The notes: generated by a model not told the origin, from the letters alone. Counted from the stretch's first letter, positions 26,879 to 35,747 are shown. The stretch: 64,000 nucleotides of DNA from a bacterium (GCA_030431515.1 JAUIIX010000001.1:1-64000); one strand, 5' to 3'. Made by a program: numbers and translations.

Positions 26879-29800
26879 TTATTTTTTCAAAAATTTATCA
26901 ATTCGTTTCAATCTACTTGCTGCAGTTTTACCGAAGTCATCTTCACTTCTTAATTCAACTAATATTCGATAATTTTCACTTGCATTCTTCCAGTCTTCAA
27001 GTTGTTCGTATATTTCACCCAAAGCCAATACAGATAAACTATACCAATCTTCATAACTTGTAAATTTATCTTTAACTTTATCATAAGATAAAATTGCAAG
27101 TTCATAATTCTTATCTTTTTTCCAGATTTCGCCAATTCTATAATTTGCCTCAGCAGCAAAATCTAAGTTAAAATCTTGATTACTTAAATAACCAAAATGA
27201 TATAAAGCCGAATCATTTTCACTTCTATTTTTATAGAACATTGCGACTCTATATCTCGCCTCAACTGTATAATCATTTAATCCATAGTTATTAGAAATAT
27301 CTTTATAAGTATCTATAGATTTTACGGTATCACCCAATGTATAATAGATTATAGCACGTTCAAAACCAGATTGAGCTGCCACATTACTCTCAGGATATAA
27401 TTTTTCTAAACTAAGAAAAATAGAATCAGCTTTATTAGGATTACTTAAATTCTTTTGCATCAATCCATTTTGCAACATTCCAAGTGGAGCATATTCAGAT
27501 TTAGGAAAAGTCTTTTGTAATTTAATAAATGCTTTTTCAGCTTGAGCAGTTTCTTCCATATTAATATACGATCGAGCTATCCAATATATTGCTTCTGCAT
27601 TCTCTTCTTTTTCAGGATATTTATCTACTATTTTATTAAATTCTTCAATTGCTTCTCCATATCTTCTGCTATCAAATTGTAATCTTGCTTTTCTTGACAT
27701 AAAGTCATAAGCGAAAGGAGATTTATCATTCTTACCAGTATATGCATCAATTATTTGAATTGCTTCATCTTCTCTACCTAGTAATACCAAACAATTCTGA
27801 ATTCCTTTCATAGACTCTGGAGCAAGTGATGATGCCGGATAAGAATCAATTACTTTTCTATAAGCTTCCATTGCTTTTTCATAGTTACCCTTATTATAAT
27901 TTGCATCACCAATAGTATAATATGATCTCGCTAAAAAATCACTATTAGGAAATGCTTCAATAAGATATTCTAAATTTGATATAGTTTCATCATATCTTTT
28001 TTGTTGAAGTCTAATCCAAGCAATCAAATACATTGCATTTGCAGCAAGTTGAGATTCATCATATCTTCTAACAAAATCAAATAAACTATTTACAGAATTA
28101 TCATATTTACCCATTCTATAATATGCATGACAAAGTTGATAAGCACAATACTCACCTTCTTCAGAATTAGGGTAGTTTTTAGCTACTCTTGCATAAGTAT
28201 CAGCCGCTTTATTGTAGTCTTTTATTATATAATATCCATCTGCCTGACGAGCTAATACTTCAATAGCATAATCTGATTTCGGATATTCTTTTACTAATTG
28301 GTCAAATACTTTTGATGATTTAGAAAAATCTTTTTGTCTAAAATGTGACCATCCTAATCCATAAATAGCATCCTCTCTTCTAATGTGAGCAGGAAACTTA
28401 TCTAAAAGTGCTTTATATGTTTGAGCTGCGTTAGTCAATAAATCAGATGCAAAATATGCCTCTGCCAACCAAAAATACGCCTCAGCTTTTCTTTCGTCAT
28501 TAGAACTTGAACTTAAAAAAGCCGATAATGGCTTGATTGCAAGCGCAGTTCTTCCATTTTGAACATAAGCAACACCTTGCTTAAATCTAGCTTCATTCAA
28601 ATACCATTCCTTGTAAGGAACAAATTTTTCATCTGCATTTTTAGCAATATCCTCTGCTTTAGAGTAAGTTTGAATTGCATTTTCCCATAAGCCCATATTA
28701 ACATAAACAGCTCCAAGAAGCAAATGTAATCTAATATCTGTTCGTGTGTCAAATGACTCCTTGATACCTCTTTCCAAAAATCTACGTGATACTTCCATAT
28801 CACCTTTCTCATAGTGAAGTTGTCCTAATTCCATAAGAATAATTCCAACATAAGGATATGAAGAATTCATAGATAATGCACTCATTTCTCTTTCTGCTAC
28901 CTCCAAATCACCTTTTCTTTTAAGTGCGATAACCTTGTATAACCTTGCTAAAGAAAGAGTATTATATTCATCATTTTTTAATTCAGAAATAATCTTATTA
29001 TAAGCAACTAAAGCTTCATCATTTTTACCAAGATTCAATAAGGCATAACCTTTACCTAACAAAACTTGGTATTTTAAATCAGAAGTAGAAAAAGTTTCTA
29101 AAAAAGAATTATAATAAACTAAAGCATTTTCATAATTACCAGATAAAGCTGCTATTTCACCACGTAAGTATAATATTTCTTCTAAAGCATGCTCTAAACC
29201 AACTTGTTCTTCTAACATTAAACCAATTGAATCTTTGTCATTAATATGCGACCAAGTAGTATTTGCTTTTTCAATAGTTGAAGCTGCACTCGTAACATCT
29301 CTTAAAGTCAAGTGATTAGCAGACTCTCTAATCAAAGATCTCAAATAATTATCAGAACTTGGATATTCTAATCTAACTTCTCTATAATTTTTAATCGCAT
29401 CATCATAATCTTTAAACAATTCAGAAATTTGACCTAAAGAGTAAACAGCATCATCAGCATAAATACCTTCAGGTTTAATTTCAATAGTTTCACGGAAAAT
29501 ATCTTTAGATTCTTTATATGAATTTTGGTGAGCAACAGCTATAGCTTGCCAGTAACAAGATAAGTGTGCTAAGTCTAAATATTTAGGATTTCCATTCTCT
29601 TTAGAATTATACTTTTCTAAAGATTCATTTTTTGCAGATTCAAAATAATTACTGGCATAATCCCATTTTCGATTTTGGAAATTTACCCTTGCCAAAGAAT
29701 AATAGGCGAAAGGAATTAGAGGAGAATTTGCTCTTTCTTTCACAAATTCTTTTAGTTTTTGTTCAGCAATAACATAATTGCCTTCTTTAAGAAAAATTTC

Positions 29801-30028
29801 AGATTCTAAAAGTAAAGCTCTATCATAAAAACTCGAAAAAGAAGTATCGCTTAAAAGCTTTTTAACTTCAATATCGGCTAAAAAGAGCTGATCTCTTTCA
29901 TAGAACTTATCAGTTTGAAAATAGAATTCATTCTGGTAACTAACATAATTACCAGGAGTTTGCCCCATTAAAAGACAAGGCAAAATAAACAAAAATCCTA
30001 TTATAAGAATAGACATTAGGATTCCCAA
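26879..30028 (-). CDS. Giant periplasmic TPR protein
   Basis: A 1049 aa protein with an N-terminal signal peptide (LMSILIIGFLFILPCLLMGQ; the second Met at residue 5 is an alternative start). It then consists almost wholly of tetratricopeptide repeats, about 25 by eye, of the YbgF/BamD type (AIYGLGWSHFRQKDFSKSSKVF, SYYTIGDANYNKGNYEKAMEAYRKV). A helical superhelix for protein-protein contacts in the periplasm is expected. It is the first gene of the seven-gene operon running to ugd. Upstream at 30066-30073 lies TTATTTTG on the minus strand, one mismatch from the -7 consensus. No enzymatic domain is seen. Confidence 0.9.
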   Translation of the reverse strand: MGILMSILIIGFLFILPCLLMGQTPGNYVSYQNEFYFQTDKFYERDQLFLADIEVKKLLSDTSFSSFYDRALLLESEIFLKEGNYVIAEQKLKEFVKERANSPLIPFAYYSLARVNFQNRKWDYASNYFESAKNESLEKYNSKENGNPKYLDLAHLSCYWQAIAVAHQNSYKESKDIFRETIEIKPEGIYADDAVYSLGQISELFKDYDDAIKNYREVRLEYPSSDNYLRSLIRESANHLTLRDVTSAASTIEKANTTWSHINDKDSIGLMLEEQVGLEHALEEILYLRGEIAALSGNYENALVYYNSFLETFSTSDLKYQVLLGKGYALLNLGKNDEALVAYNKIISELKNDEYNTLSLARLYKVIALKRKGDLEVAEREMSALSMNSSYPYVGIILMELGQLHYEKGDMEVSRRFLERGIKESFDTRTDIRLHLLLGAVYVNMGLWENAIQTYSKAEDIAKNADEKFVPYKEWYLNEARFKQGVAYVQNGRTALAIKPLSAFLSSSSNDERKAEAYFWLAEAYFASDLLTNAAQTYKALLDKFPAHIRREDAIYGLGWSHFRQKDFSKSSKVFDQLVKEYPKSDYAIEVLARQADGYYIIKDYNKAADTYARVAKNYPNSEEGEYCAYQLCHAYYRMGKYDNSVNSLFDFVRRYDESQLAANAMYLIAWIRLQQKRYDETISNLEYLIEAFPNSDFLARSYYTIGDANYNKGNYEKAMEAYRKVIDSYPASSLAPESMKGIQNCLVLLGREDEAIQIIDAYTGKNDKSPFAYDFMSRKARLQFDSRRYGEAIEEFNKIVDKYPEKEENAEAIYWIARSYINMEETAQAEKAFIKLQKTFPKSEYAPLGMLQNGLMQKNLSNPNKADSIFLSLEKLYPESNVAAQSGFERAIIYYTLGDTVKSIDTYKDISNNYGLNDYTVEARYRVAMFYKNRSENDSALYHFGYLSNQDFNLDFAAEANYRIGEIWKKDKNYELAILSYDKVKDKFTSYEDWYSLSVLALGEIYEQLEDWKNASENYRILVELRSEDDFGKTAASRLKRIDKFLKK

Positions 30029-30330
30029 TTGATATAAAATTCGTAGATTTACGATGCTGCAATTACAAAATAACTAAATTTATACGAGAAAAAGAAATTT
30101 TTTTTTTATTTTTCAATTATTGTTGATAATTTAGTAGAGATATTCAAGTGATAACATCTGAAATCTTACTTTCTAAAAAACTAGCACATTATATAGAGTA
30201 ACTTGTATTGAGCGAAGCTAAAATAAGAGATGGATGTTCGAGAAATTAACCAAGTATCTTTAAAAATAAATTACAAATATTTTAAAATAAAAATCTTTAT
30301 AAAAACTATTTAACTATTAATTTCGCATTG

Positions 30331-30355
30331 TCATTCAGAGCGTAGCGATGAATCC
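30331..30355. repeat. Dispersed repeat unit (TCATTCAGAGCG type)
   Basis: TCATTCAGAGCGTAGCGATG is followed by AATCC, identical in core to the units at 30641 and, inverted, at 56304. It lies just before the 97-bp inverted-repeat element. Confidence 0.8.
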
Positions 30356-30363
30356 ATGTATTT

Positions 30364-30460
30364 GTAGGGAATGGTTAGAAAACAACAAAACTTAAATTCA
30401 CAACCATTTTAAGATTAAATAAAAAGATATAAACTGCCTTACTGCTCAAAACCATTCCTA
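30364..30460 (+). repeat. 97-bp element with terminal inverted repeats, copy A
   Basis: It begins GTAGGGAATGGTTAGAAAAC and ends GCTCAAAACCATTCCTA. The ends are an 11-bp inverted repeat with one extra G (TAGGGAATGGTT/AACCATTCCTA). The whole element matches the reverse complement of 56185-56282 at roughly three quarters of positions. In the other copy the stem pair T-A is replaced by C-G. It could be a MITE/REP-type mobile repeat or a structured RNA. Confidence 0.75.
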
Positions 30461-30788
30461 AATTGTCTATTATTAAAACGCAGTTCTTTGAAAAAACGAA
30501 AAAACACCATTTTTACTGCAAATACTGTAGAAACGGTATAAAACTCTGAATACTAATGATTTACAAACGGCACAAATATTAATAATGACTAAAAGCATAA
30601 AATTATCACTGCAAAAAACTGCAAATACTGCGAAAATAGGTCATTCAGAGCGTAGCGATGAATCCATAAAAATTCTCTATGTCATTATGAGGCGAAGTCG
30701 AAGAATCTTTAAAAAATGACAAACGTAATTCTGAACTCAGTTCTTTCAAAAACTGCAAATACTGTAAATAAAAAAATTGTAATCGTAA

Positions 30789-30808
30789 GGGAAATTCATG
30801 AATTTCCC
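30789..30808. repeat. Perfect 20-bp palindrome, copy 1
   Basis: GGGAAATTCATGAATTTCCC reads the same on both strands. It is flanked by CGTAA and CTACAAAAAACA, which are also conserved in the second copy. Confidence 0.85.
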
Positions 30809-31163
30809 CTACAAAAAACAAAAAAACACAGATTTTACTGCAACTTTTTTCATCCGAAGGATAACACAAAAAATTCAGCGGAGCTAAATACTGCAGAAAT
30901 GACATAACTCTTTGTATTTCAAGTCTTCCCCTTGGGGAAGATTTAGATGGGGTTTCTCAGAATTTGCAAAAGTCACTGCAAAAAACTGCAAATACTGCAG
31001 TTTTCTGCAAAAATAGGTCATTCAGAGTGAAGCATAGAATCCATAAAAAACTCTACGTCATTCTGAGGCGAAGCCGAAGAATCTCCCAGAAATTGACTTC
31101 GTAATTCAGAACCCAGTTCTTTGAAAAACTGCAAATGCTGTAAATAAAAAATTGTAACCGTAA

Positions 31164-31183
31164 GGGAAATTCATGAATTTCCC
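31164..31183. repeat. Perfect 20-bp palindrome, copy 2
   Basis: The same 20-bp palindrome recurs in the second tandem unit, 375 bases after copy 1. A diverged inverted copy is at 53387-53408. Confidence 0.85.
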
Positions 31184-31453
31184 CCTACAAAAAACAAAAA
31201 AACACCGATTTTATTGCAATTTTTTTCATCCGAAGGATAACACAAAAAATTCAGCGGAGCTAAATACTGCAGAAATGACATAACTCTTTGTATTTCAAGT
31301 CTTCCCCTTGGGGAAGATTTAGATGGGGTTTCTCAGAATTTGCAAAAGTCACTGCAAAAATAGGTCATTCAGAACGAAGCATGGAATCCATTCCCTTGTC
31401 ATAATGAACTTGTTTCAGAATGGCAAGAGAATTAAATATCCTCTTCTCCCCTA

Positions 31454-32395
31454 TTAGAAGATACTTCCAGTTAATGATATTTGTGATTGGAAGAAACGGA
31501 GCAAACCGTCATTTTGATTTGTTCGAGTGATGACTGGAACTCCTATTGAAAATGACAAAGTGTTAGTCGATGAGAATTTATAGTTGACATCTGCTAATAG
31601 ATTTAATGTTAATCCACCACTTTTTTCAATTTCTAAGATTTTATCTATTCCATTTTCTTGGAACGATACTTTATTATTTCCTGTTCTGAATATTGGATTT
31701 ATCCCTGCTGAGAATGTAATATCTTTAGTTTGATATAATTCACGAATTACTCGTAACATCAAATCACTTGTTCGTTCTAATCCTGCAGATGTTAAGTATT
31801 CGTCAAAAATTAAAGGAGTTGTTTTGACTTCTAAATCTGAGTTTGCTACAAATTTATTATTATTGGGTTGAGAGAGTGGAATTAATGCACCTGCTGATAT
31901 TGTATATTTTTGATATTGATAATCTACTACTACTATGAAGTTATCATTTCCAAGTGAAGGATGATAAACCATTGGAAGTGGATCTGCAATTCCTGATGGA
32001 AATACTAAGTGCTTTGCTTCCCTATCTATTGATGTTTTTAAAGACATTGAATATTTTAACGAATTATCTTCATCAATTATTAGTGAATATTGCAAACCAA
32101 AATCAATATCGCCAACTCCATTAGTATTTGTAATGCCACCACTTATTACACTGAATGGTAATGAAGTAAATATTGTTACATTGTCTATTGGCGAATAGAA
32201 AAGTGACATTTTATAAGTATTAATTAATGTGCTTTGCTCTCCAAGTCCTAAGCCAACAGAATAGTTATAGTTTAAACTGGATTTTGTGTCGCTGTGATTC
32301 ATGTCTATTGTGCAAAGACCTGCATCTGAACAACCTTGTGAATATGAAATCTTGAATGAAAAAAATATCAATAAAACTAAAATGCAAATTCTCAT
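31454..32395 (-). CDS. Outer-membrane beta-barrel protein
   Basis: A 313 aa protein with a signal peptide (about 1-19, FKISYSQ) and then GCSDAGLCTIDM, a Cys-containing segment after the cleavage site. The remainder is alternating amphipathic strands (NYNYSVGLGLGEQSTLINTYKMSLFYSP, FGLQYSLIIDEDNSLKYSMSLKT, NTLSFSIGVPVI) ending in SQISLTGSIF, consistent with an outer-membrane barrel or porin-like transporter. It directly abuts the upstream lipoprotein gene with no gap. Its substrate is unknown. There is no close match to a TonB receptor and no plug. Confidence 0.75.
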   Translation of the reverse strand: MRICILVLLIFFSFKISYSQGCSDAGLCTIDMNHSDTKSSLNYNYSVGLGLGEQSTLINTYKMSLFYSPIDNVTIFTSLPFSVISGGITNTNGVGDIDFGLQYSLIIDEDNSLKYSMSLKTSIDREAKHLVFPSGIADPLPMVYHPSLGNDNFIVVVDYQYQKYTISAGALIPLSQPNNNKFVANSDLEVKTTPLIFDEYLTSAGLERTSDLMLRVIRELYQTKDITFSAGINPIFRTGNNKVSFQENGIDKILEIEKSGGLTLNLLADVNYKFSSTNTLSFSIGVPVITRTNQNDGLLRFFQSQISLTGSIF

Positions 32396-33079
32396 TTATT
32401 TCCTTTTGTATTCTATTAATTTTACTTGAGCTTTATAGTCATTAAAATCATAAATAAAGTTAGTGAAACCCATATATTCAGAGAAATGGTATGTCGCTTT
32501 AAGTTCGCCAAATTCATCAGATTTTGAACTTGACTCAAGCACCCAGACACTATCAGCATGATATTCGTCAAAGATTTTGTCAACTACCTTTATGTAACCC
32601 GTAAATTCTAATTCTGGTAAATCTGAATAAGTTGATAAAACTCCTTTCCTATCATCAGTTATATTAGAATCTGGGTGAAAATAATATGATTCGTATCTAT
32701 AAGTTTTTATTTTTGTAAATGGTCCATTATTCTTATCTCCAATATTTATTGGAAATCTTACTTGAGGGTAAGGCATTACAACAGTTCTTGCTAATAAATC
32801 TAAAGACAGAGGGCGAATTAAAACAATATTAGCAAATTCGTCGAAGTCGGCAGTTGCTTTAAATTCTTTCTTTAACTGACCGAGACTATCTAATGACTTT
32901 AGCTCCCAGTTCATTTTATTGTTAAGCCAGCCAGTTTTTACATTCATTACGATAGTATCAGCATCACTATTCAATGTTGAAGTAATGACATAAGTCCACT
33001 GCCTATTATTATCATAGATAGTGTTTTCTTTACAAGATATTATAAAGAATAGTAGAAATAAATATATTAAAATTTTCAT
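32396..33079 (-). CDS. Lipoprotein, hypothetical
   Basis: A 227 aa protein with a lipobox (YLFLLFFIISC, Cys about 16), so it is predicted to be lipid-anchored. The mature domain starts RQWTYVITSTLNSDADTIVMNV, which resembles the start of the neighbouring 33081 product (KWEYEITNSIDNQRDKIQFVF). It ends in YKAQVKLIEYKRK, again like the neighbour's SLELRLTKF. The two look like diverged tandem paralogues. It sits one base after the upstream gene and abuts the barrel gene, so the three form one operon. Confidence 0.78.
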   Translation of the reverse strand: MKILIYLFLLFFIISCKENTIYDNNRQWTYVITSTLNSDADTIVMNVKTGWLNNKMNWELKSLDSLGQLKKEFKATADFDEFANIVLIRPLSLDLLARTVVMPYPQVRFPINIGDKNNGPFTKIKTYRYESYYFHPDSNITDDRKGVLSTYSDLPELEFTGYIKVVDKIFDEYHADSVWVLESSSKSDEFGELKATYHFSEYMGFTNFIYDFNDYKAQVKLIEYKRK

Positions 33080-33080
33080 A

Positions 33081-33656
33081 TTAGGTCTCGTAAGAAATAA
33101 ACTTAGTCAACCTAAGTTCTAAAGAAAGTTGATTTTTCTCAATTTTAACATATTCGTAATCTCTCTTATCATTATATGTATAAATATCAGTAAAGTCATT
33201 GCTTTGAGATTGCAAAGTCACTACATATTCATCATCTTCTTTGTTAAACTTCCAGTCTAAAGTTTCCAAATCATAAGATGAATAAATGTCAATAGATTTA
33301 TCATCAAAAAATATTTTCTTAGTATTAAAAGTAAAATAATCATATTTCTGAAATATTGTTTGACTCATATCAGCAGTAATGACAGTTTTAAGATGATTAT
33401 AATATTCTTCTAATTCCTTGTTATTATTTTTAACTTTATCAAACTTAGGTTTTAGTATTGTACGAGAGATATTACCAATCAAATCTTTTTCTTCTTTGAA
33501 GACAAATTGAATTTTATCTCTTTGATTATCTATAGAGTTAGTTATTTCGTATTCCCACTTAATAAACTTAGTAGAAACAATTTCATTTTTAAAAATATAT
33601 AAAGATACAGATAAGATAAGTACAATAGATGCAATTAGTATAAAAAACTTTTTCAT
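33081..33656 (-). CDS. Membrane-anchored hypothetical protein, paralogue of the next gene
   Basis: About 191 aa. The start is moved from the track's 33689 to the ATG at 33656 (MKKFFILIASIVLILSVSLYIF) because AAGGAG lies four bases upstream and the signal/anchor helix begins there. After the hydrophobic N-terminus, which has no lipobox cysteine, a beta-rich domain follows (KWEYEITNSIDNQRDKIQFV, DIYTYNDKRDYEYVKIEK). This matches the layout of the adjacent lipoprotein, suggesting duplication. It is the first gene of a three-gene operon ending with a barrel protein. Function unknown. Confidence 0.78.
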   Translation of the reverse strand: MKKFFILIASIVLILSVSLYIFKNEIVSTKFIKWEYEITNSIDNQRDKIQFVFKEEKDLIGNISRTILKPKFDKVKNNNKELEEYYNHLKTVITADMSQTIFQKYDYFTFNTKKIFFDDKSIDIYSSYDLETLDWKFNKEDDEYVVTLQSQSNDFTDIYTYNDKRDYEYVKIEKNQLSLELRLTKFISYET

Positions 33657-33754
33657 AATACTCCTTAAATTTTCTCTCAAATTAATCAATAATATTTAAT
33701 TATGCAAATAAAAAATTATGAATTTTTTTTAATATTATTGAAAAATAAAATTCT

Positions 33755-33762
33755 TAATTTTG
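33755..33762 (+). promoter_or_regulatory. Putative -7 box TAATTTTG of the UbiA-like gene
   Basis: A perfect TAnnTTTG box 31 bases before the TTG start at 33794. A TTG lies 14 bases upstream of the box, the same spacing as at nusA. Confidence 0.55.
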
Positions 33763-33793
33763 TAGATTATATAATACAAGTAAATACGAAATC

Positions 33794-34633
33794 TTGAAGA
33801 TAATTGATACTATAATAAATTCTAATATATTTATTGCTTTAGCAGCAGTATTGTTAACGCTGTCAACTCAAGTTCAGTTAGGATTGGAAGTTCATTCGCA
33901 CAAATATTTGTATTTAATTTTCTTTGCCACTCTACTTGAATACAATTTTCACAAGTTAGTAGTTATCTGGAAAAATGATGAAGAGTATAAAAATAAAAAA
34001 TATGACTGGGTAAAAGCAAACCTTAAGTTCTTTTATACCTTGATATTTATATCTTTAGGAGCATTCTTGTTCTTTGTATTTACTTCTAAAGTTGAAGTTG
34101 TAATTGCATTTTTGATATTTGGTAGTGTTACATTTTTCTATTCTCAGCCATTTTTGAACTTGTTTAATATTCGTTCCATACCTTATATGAAAGTCTTTAT
34201 TATTGCAATTATTTGGTCACTTACTACGAGTATTTTACCATTGATTTATTCGCATAATCATATAAATGAGAATGTTATTTTAATTTTAATTGAGAGAATA
34301 TTCTTTTTACTTGCGATTACAATTCCTTTTGATATTAGAGATATAGAACAAGATAATTTAGCAGGAATTAGAACATTTGGAACAAAATTTGGTAAAGAAA
34401 AAGCATATAAATTAGCATATATATCGATTATTATTTTTCTTGGAATAAGTATATATCACTATCACAGTCAATTTTATATTTTGATATCTATGTTGATTTC
34501 TGGTTTAAGCACAATGTTTTTCTTACATAACAAGTCAATTCGAGAAACACAATATTATTATTATGGCGTATTAGATGGCACAATGTTATTGCAAGGATTA
34601 TTAGTTTTAGGTGCTTATTATTTAATGATATGA
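33794..34633 (+). CDS. UbiA-like membrane prenyltransferase family protein
   Basis: A 279 aa polytopic protein with about eight hydrophobic helices. The second UbiA aspartate motif is clear (ITIPFDIRDIEQDNLAGIRTFGTKFG, about residues 180-205). The first motif, normally NDxxDxxxD, is replaced by EYNFHKLVVIWKNDEEY (about 49-65), so magnesium/diphosphate binding may be altered. UbiA enzymes transfer polyprenyl or phytyl groups in quinone, haem or lipid synthesis. The start is TTG, as no ATG is available between the promoter-like TAATTTTG and the first helix. The gene is isolated, with the convergent neighbour on the minus strand. Substrate unknown. Confidence 0.75.
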   Translation: MKIIDTIINSNIFIALAAVLLTLSTQVQLGLEVHSHKYLYLIFFATLLEYNFHKLVVIWKNDEEYKNKKYDWVKANLKFFYTLIFISLGAFLFFVFTSKVEVVIAFLIFGSVTFFYSQPFLNLFNIRSIPYMKVFIIAIIWSLTTSILPLIYSHNHINENVILILIERIFFLLAITIPFDIRDIEQDNLAGIRTFGTKFGKEKAYKLAYISIIIFLGISIYHYHSQFYILISMLISGLSTMFFLHNKSIRETQYYYYGVLDGTMLLQGLLVLGAYYLMI

Positions 34634-34672
34634 AGGAAATCTAAGAAGAAATCAAATAAGGTAGATTAGTAA

Positions 34673-34696
34673 TGTAGCCCTTGATTGAGGGCTGTA
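34673..34696. terminator. Hairpin between convergent genes
   Basis: AGCCCT-TGATTG-AGGGCT, with weak flanking pairs, lies in the 75-base space between the convergent UbiA-like and thioredoxin-like genes. No T-run follows on either strand, so terminator activity is uncertain. Confidence 0.4.
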
Positions 34697-34708
34697 TATA
34701 AAGCTATT

Positions 34709-35692
34709 TTATTCTGAATATATTTTATTATTTTTTACTTTAATATGATATGGAATACCCTTTATATTAAAGTGACTTCTAAAAGAACCTGAATATTCAG
34801 CTTGGTCAATATAATTTTCAAACTTATCAAAATTAAATTTCTTTATAGCATTTAACCAGTTATCTTTATCACTATCAATCGAAATTAATATATAATTTTT
34901 GTAGTTTGGATTACTATTTACTAGAGACTTAATTTGTTTTAAGCATGGCTGACACCATGAAGCCCAAAATATTAATTCTTTTTCTTCGTTTAGTTTTTCA
35001 TTAATTTTAACTTTGTTTTGAATAATATTATAAACATAATATTCTGATATTTCATTTAAAGTTGACTTATCAAAATCTTTCACTTTGTCATTAAGTAACT
35101 GATAATATTGTAATTCTTTTGCTATTGAATTATACTTAACTAAAACATCTTTAATTTTTGCCATCTTTATTTTTAAGGATTCATATTCTTTATTCAAAAA
35201 GAAATAACCAAAATATTTATCTGGATTGGAGATAATAAATGTAGAGAATACTTCATACATTTTATCTAATGCTAATTGAGGATTGTTACTATTTTCTACA
35301 AAAACATTAAACAAATCTTTATAAAATTTATTTAACTCATTAAAATAAATGCTTGAATATACATTATCAAATGATAATGCCCCAGTATTTTCATCTTTTA
35401 AAATAGAGAAGCTATTATCCGTTGTATCTATCTCAAAATAAATACTTTGAAATAAAGTGTATTCTTGATTATAAAAGAATATTAATTCAAACAAATTGCT
35501 ACTATTAGTTTGATAAATTTTATTTATATTTTTGGGATTGAGAGTTATATCGACTGTGTCAATCGAATTTGGGTTAGTAACATCTAACAATATAGACTTA
35601 GTAGCAGCAACATTTACAACATCAATATTCAAGTTTATTTCGGTTGAATAAAGATTACAAGATACAAGTATCATTAATATTATTTGTAGCAT
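34709..35692 (-). CDS. Thioredoxin-like (TlpA/redoxin) exported protein
   Basis: A 327 aa protein with a signal peptide (LQIILMILVSCNLYSTEI; LVSC could be a lipobox). The middle ~200 residues are unrecognised and helix-rich. The C-terminus is a thioredoxin fold with the active site FWASWCQPCLKQI (WCxxC, about residue 245) and the cis-proline region KGIPYHIKV. A periplasmic thiol-disulfide oxidoreductase is expected, like TlpA/ResA-type proteins of FCB bacteria, which often carry DUF4369-like N-terminal regions. It is 55 bases downstream of murI on the same strand. Confidence 0.87.
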   Translation of the reverse strand: MLQIILMILVSCNLYSTEINLNIDVVNVAATKSILLDVTNPNSIDTVDITLNPKNINKIYQTNSSNLFELIFFYNQEYTLFQSIYFEIDTTDNSFSILKDENTGALSFDNVYSSIYFNELNKFYKDLFNVFVENSNNPQLALDKMYEVFSTFIISNPDKYFGYFFLNKEYESLKIKMAKIKDVLVKYNSIAKELQYYQLLNDKVKDFDKSTLNEISEYYVYNIIQNKVKINEKLNEEKELIFWASWCQPCLKQIKSLVNSNPNYKNYILISIDSDKDNWLNAIKKFNFDKFENYIDQAEYSGSFRSHFNIKGIPYHIKVKNNKIYSE

Positions 35693-35747
35693 TTTAACAA
35701 CTCCTTTTAAAAAATTTATTTCTTTACTTAATTACTAAACTTTATCC

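Larger units (their letters stand above)
30641..31400. repeat. Tandem array of a compound intergenic repeat
   Basis: Two full units (about 30641-31017 and 31018-31364) and the start of a third are arranged in tandem with periods of 377 and 347 bases. Each unit contains, in order, TCATTCAGAG and CATTCTGAGGCG-type repeats, CTGCAAATACTG boxes, a 20-bp palindrome, TTTTTTCATCCGAAGGATAA, and TCTTCCCCTTGGGGAAGA followed by TAGATGGGG. The gene-free stretch 30029-31453 holds this array, the 97-bp element and the leader of the TPR gene. ORFs at 30645 and 30716 are shadows. Confidence 0.88.

Noticed and set aside
30645-30907. ORFs at 30645 (-) and 30716 (+)
   Set aside because: Both are read through the repeat array, with no start signals or protein-like composition.
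30641-31400. CRISPR array
   Set aside because: The units are ~350-377 bp, far longer than CRISPR repeats, without regular unique spacers or cas genes.
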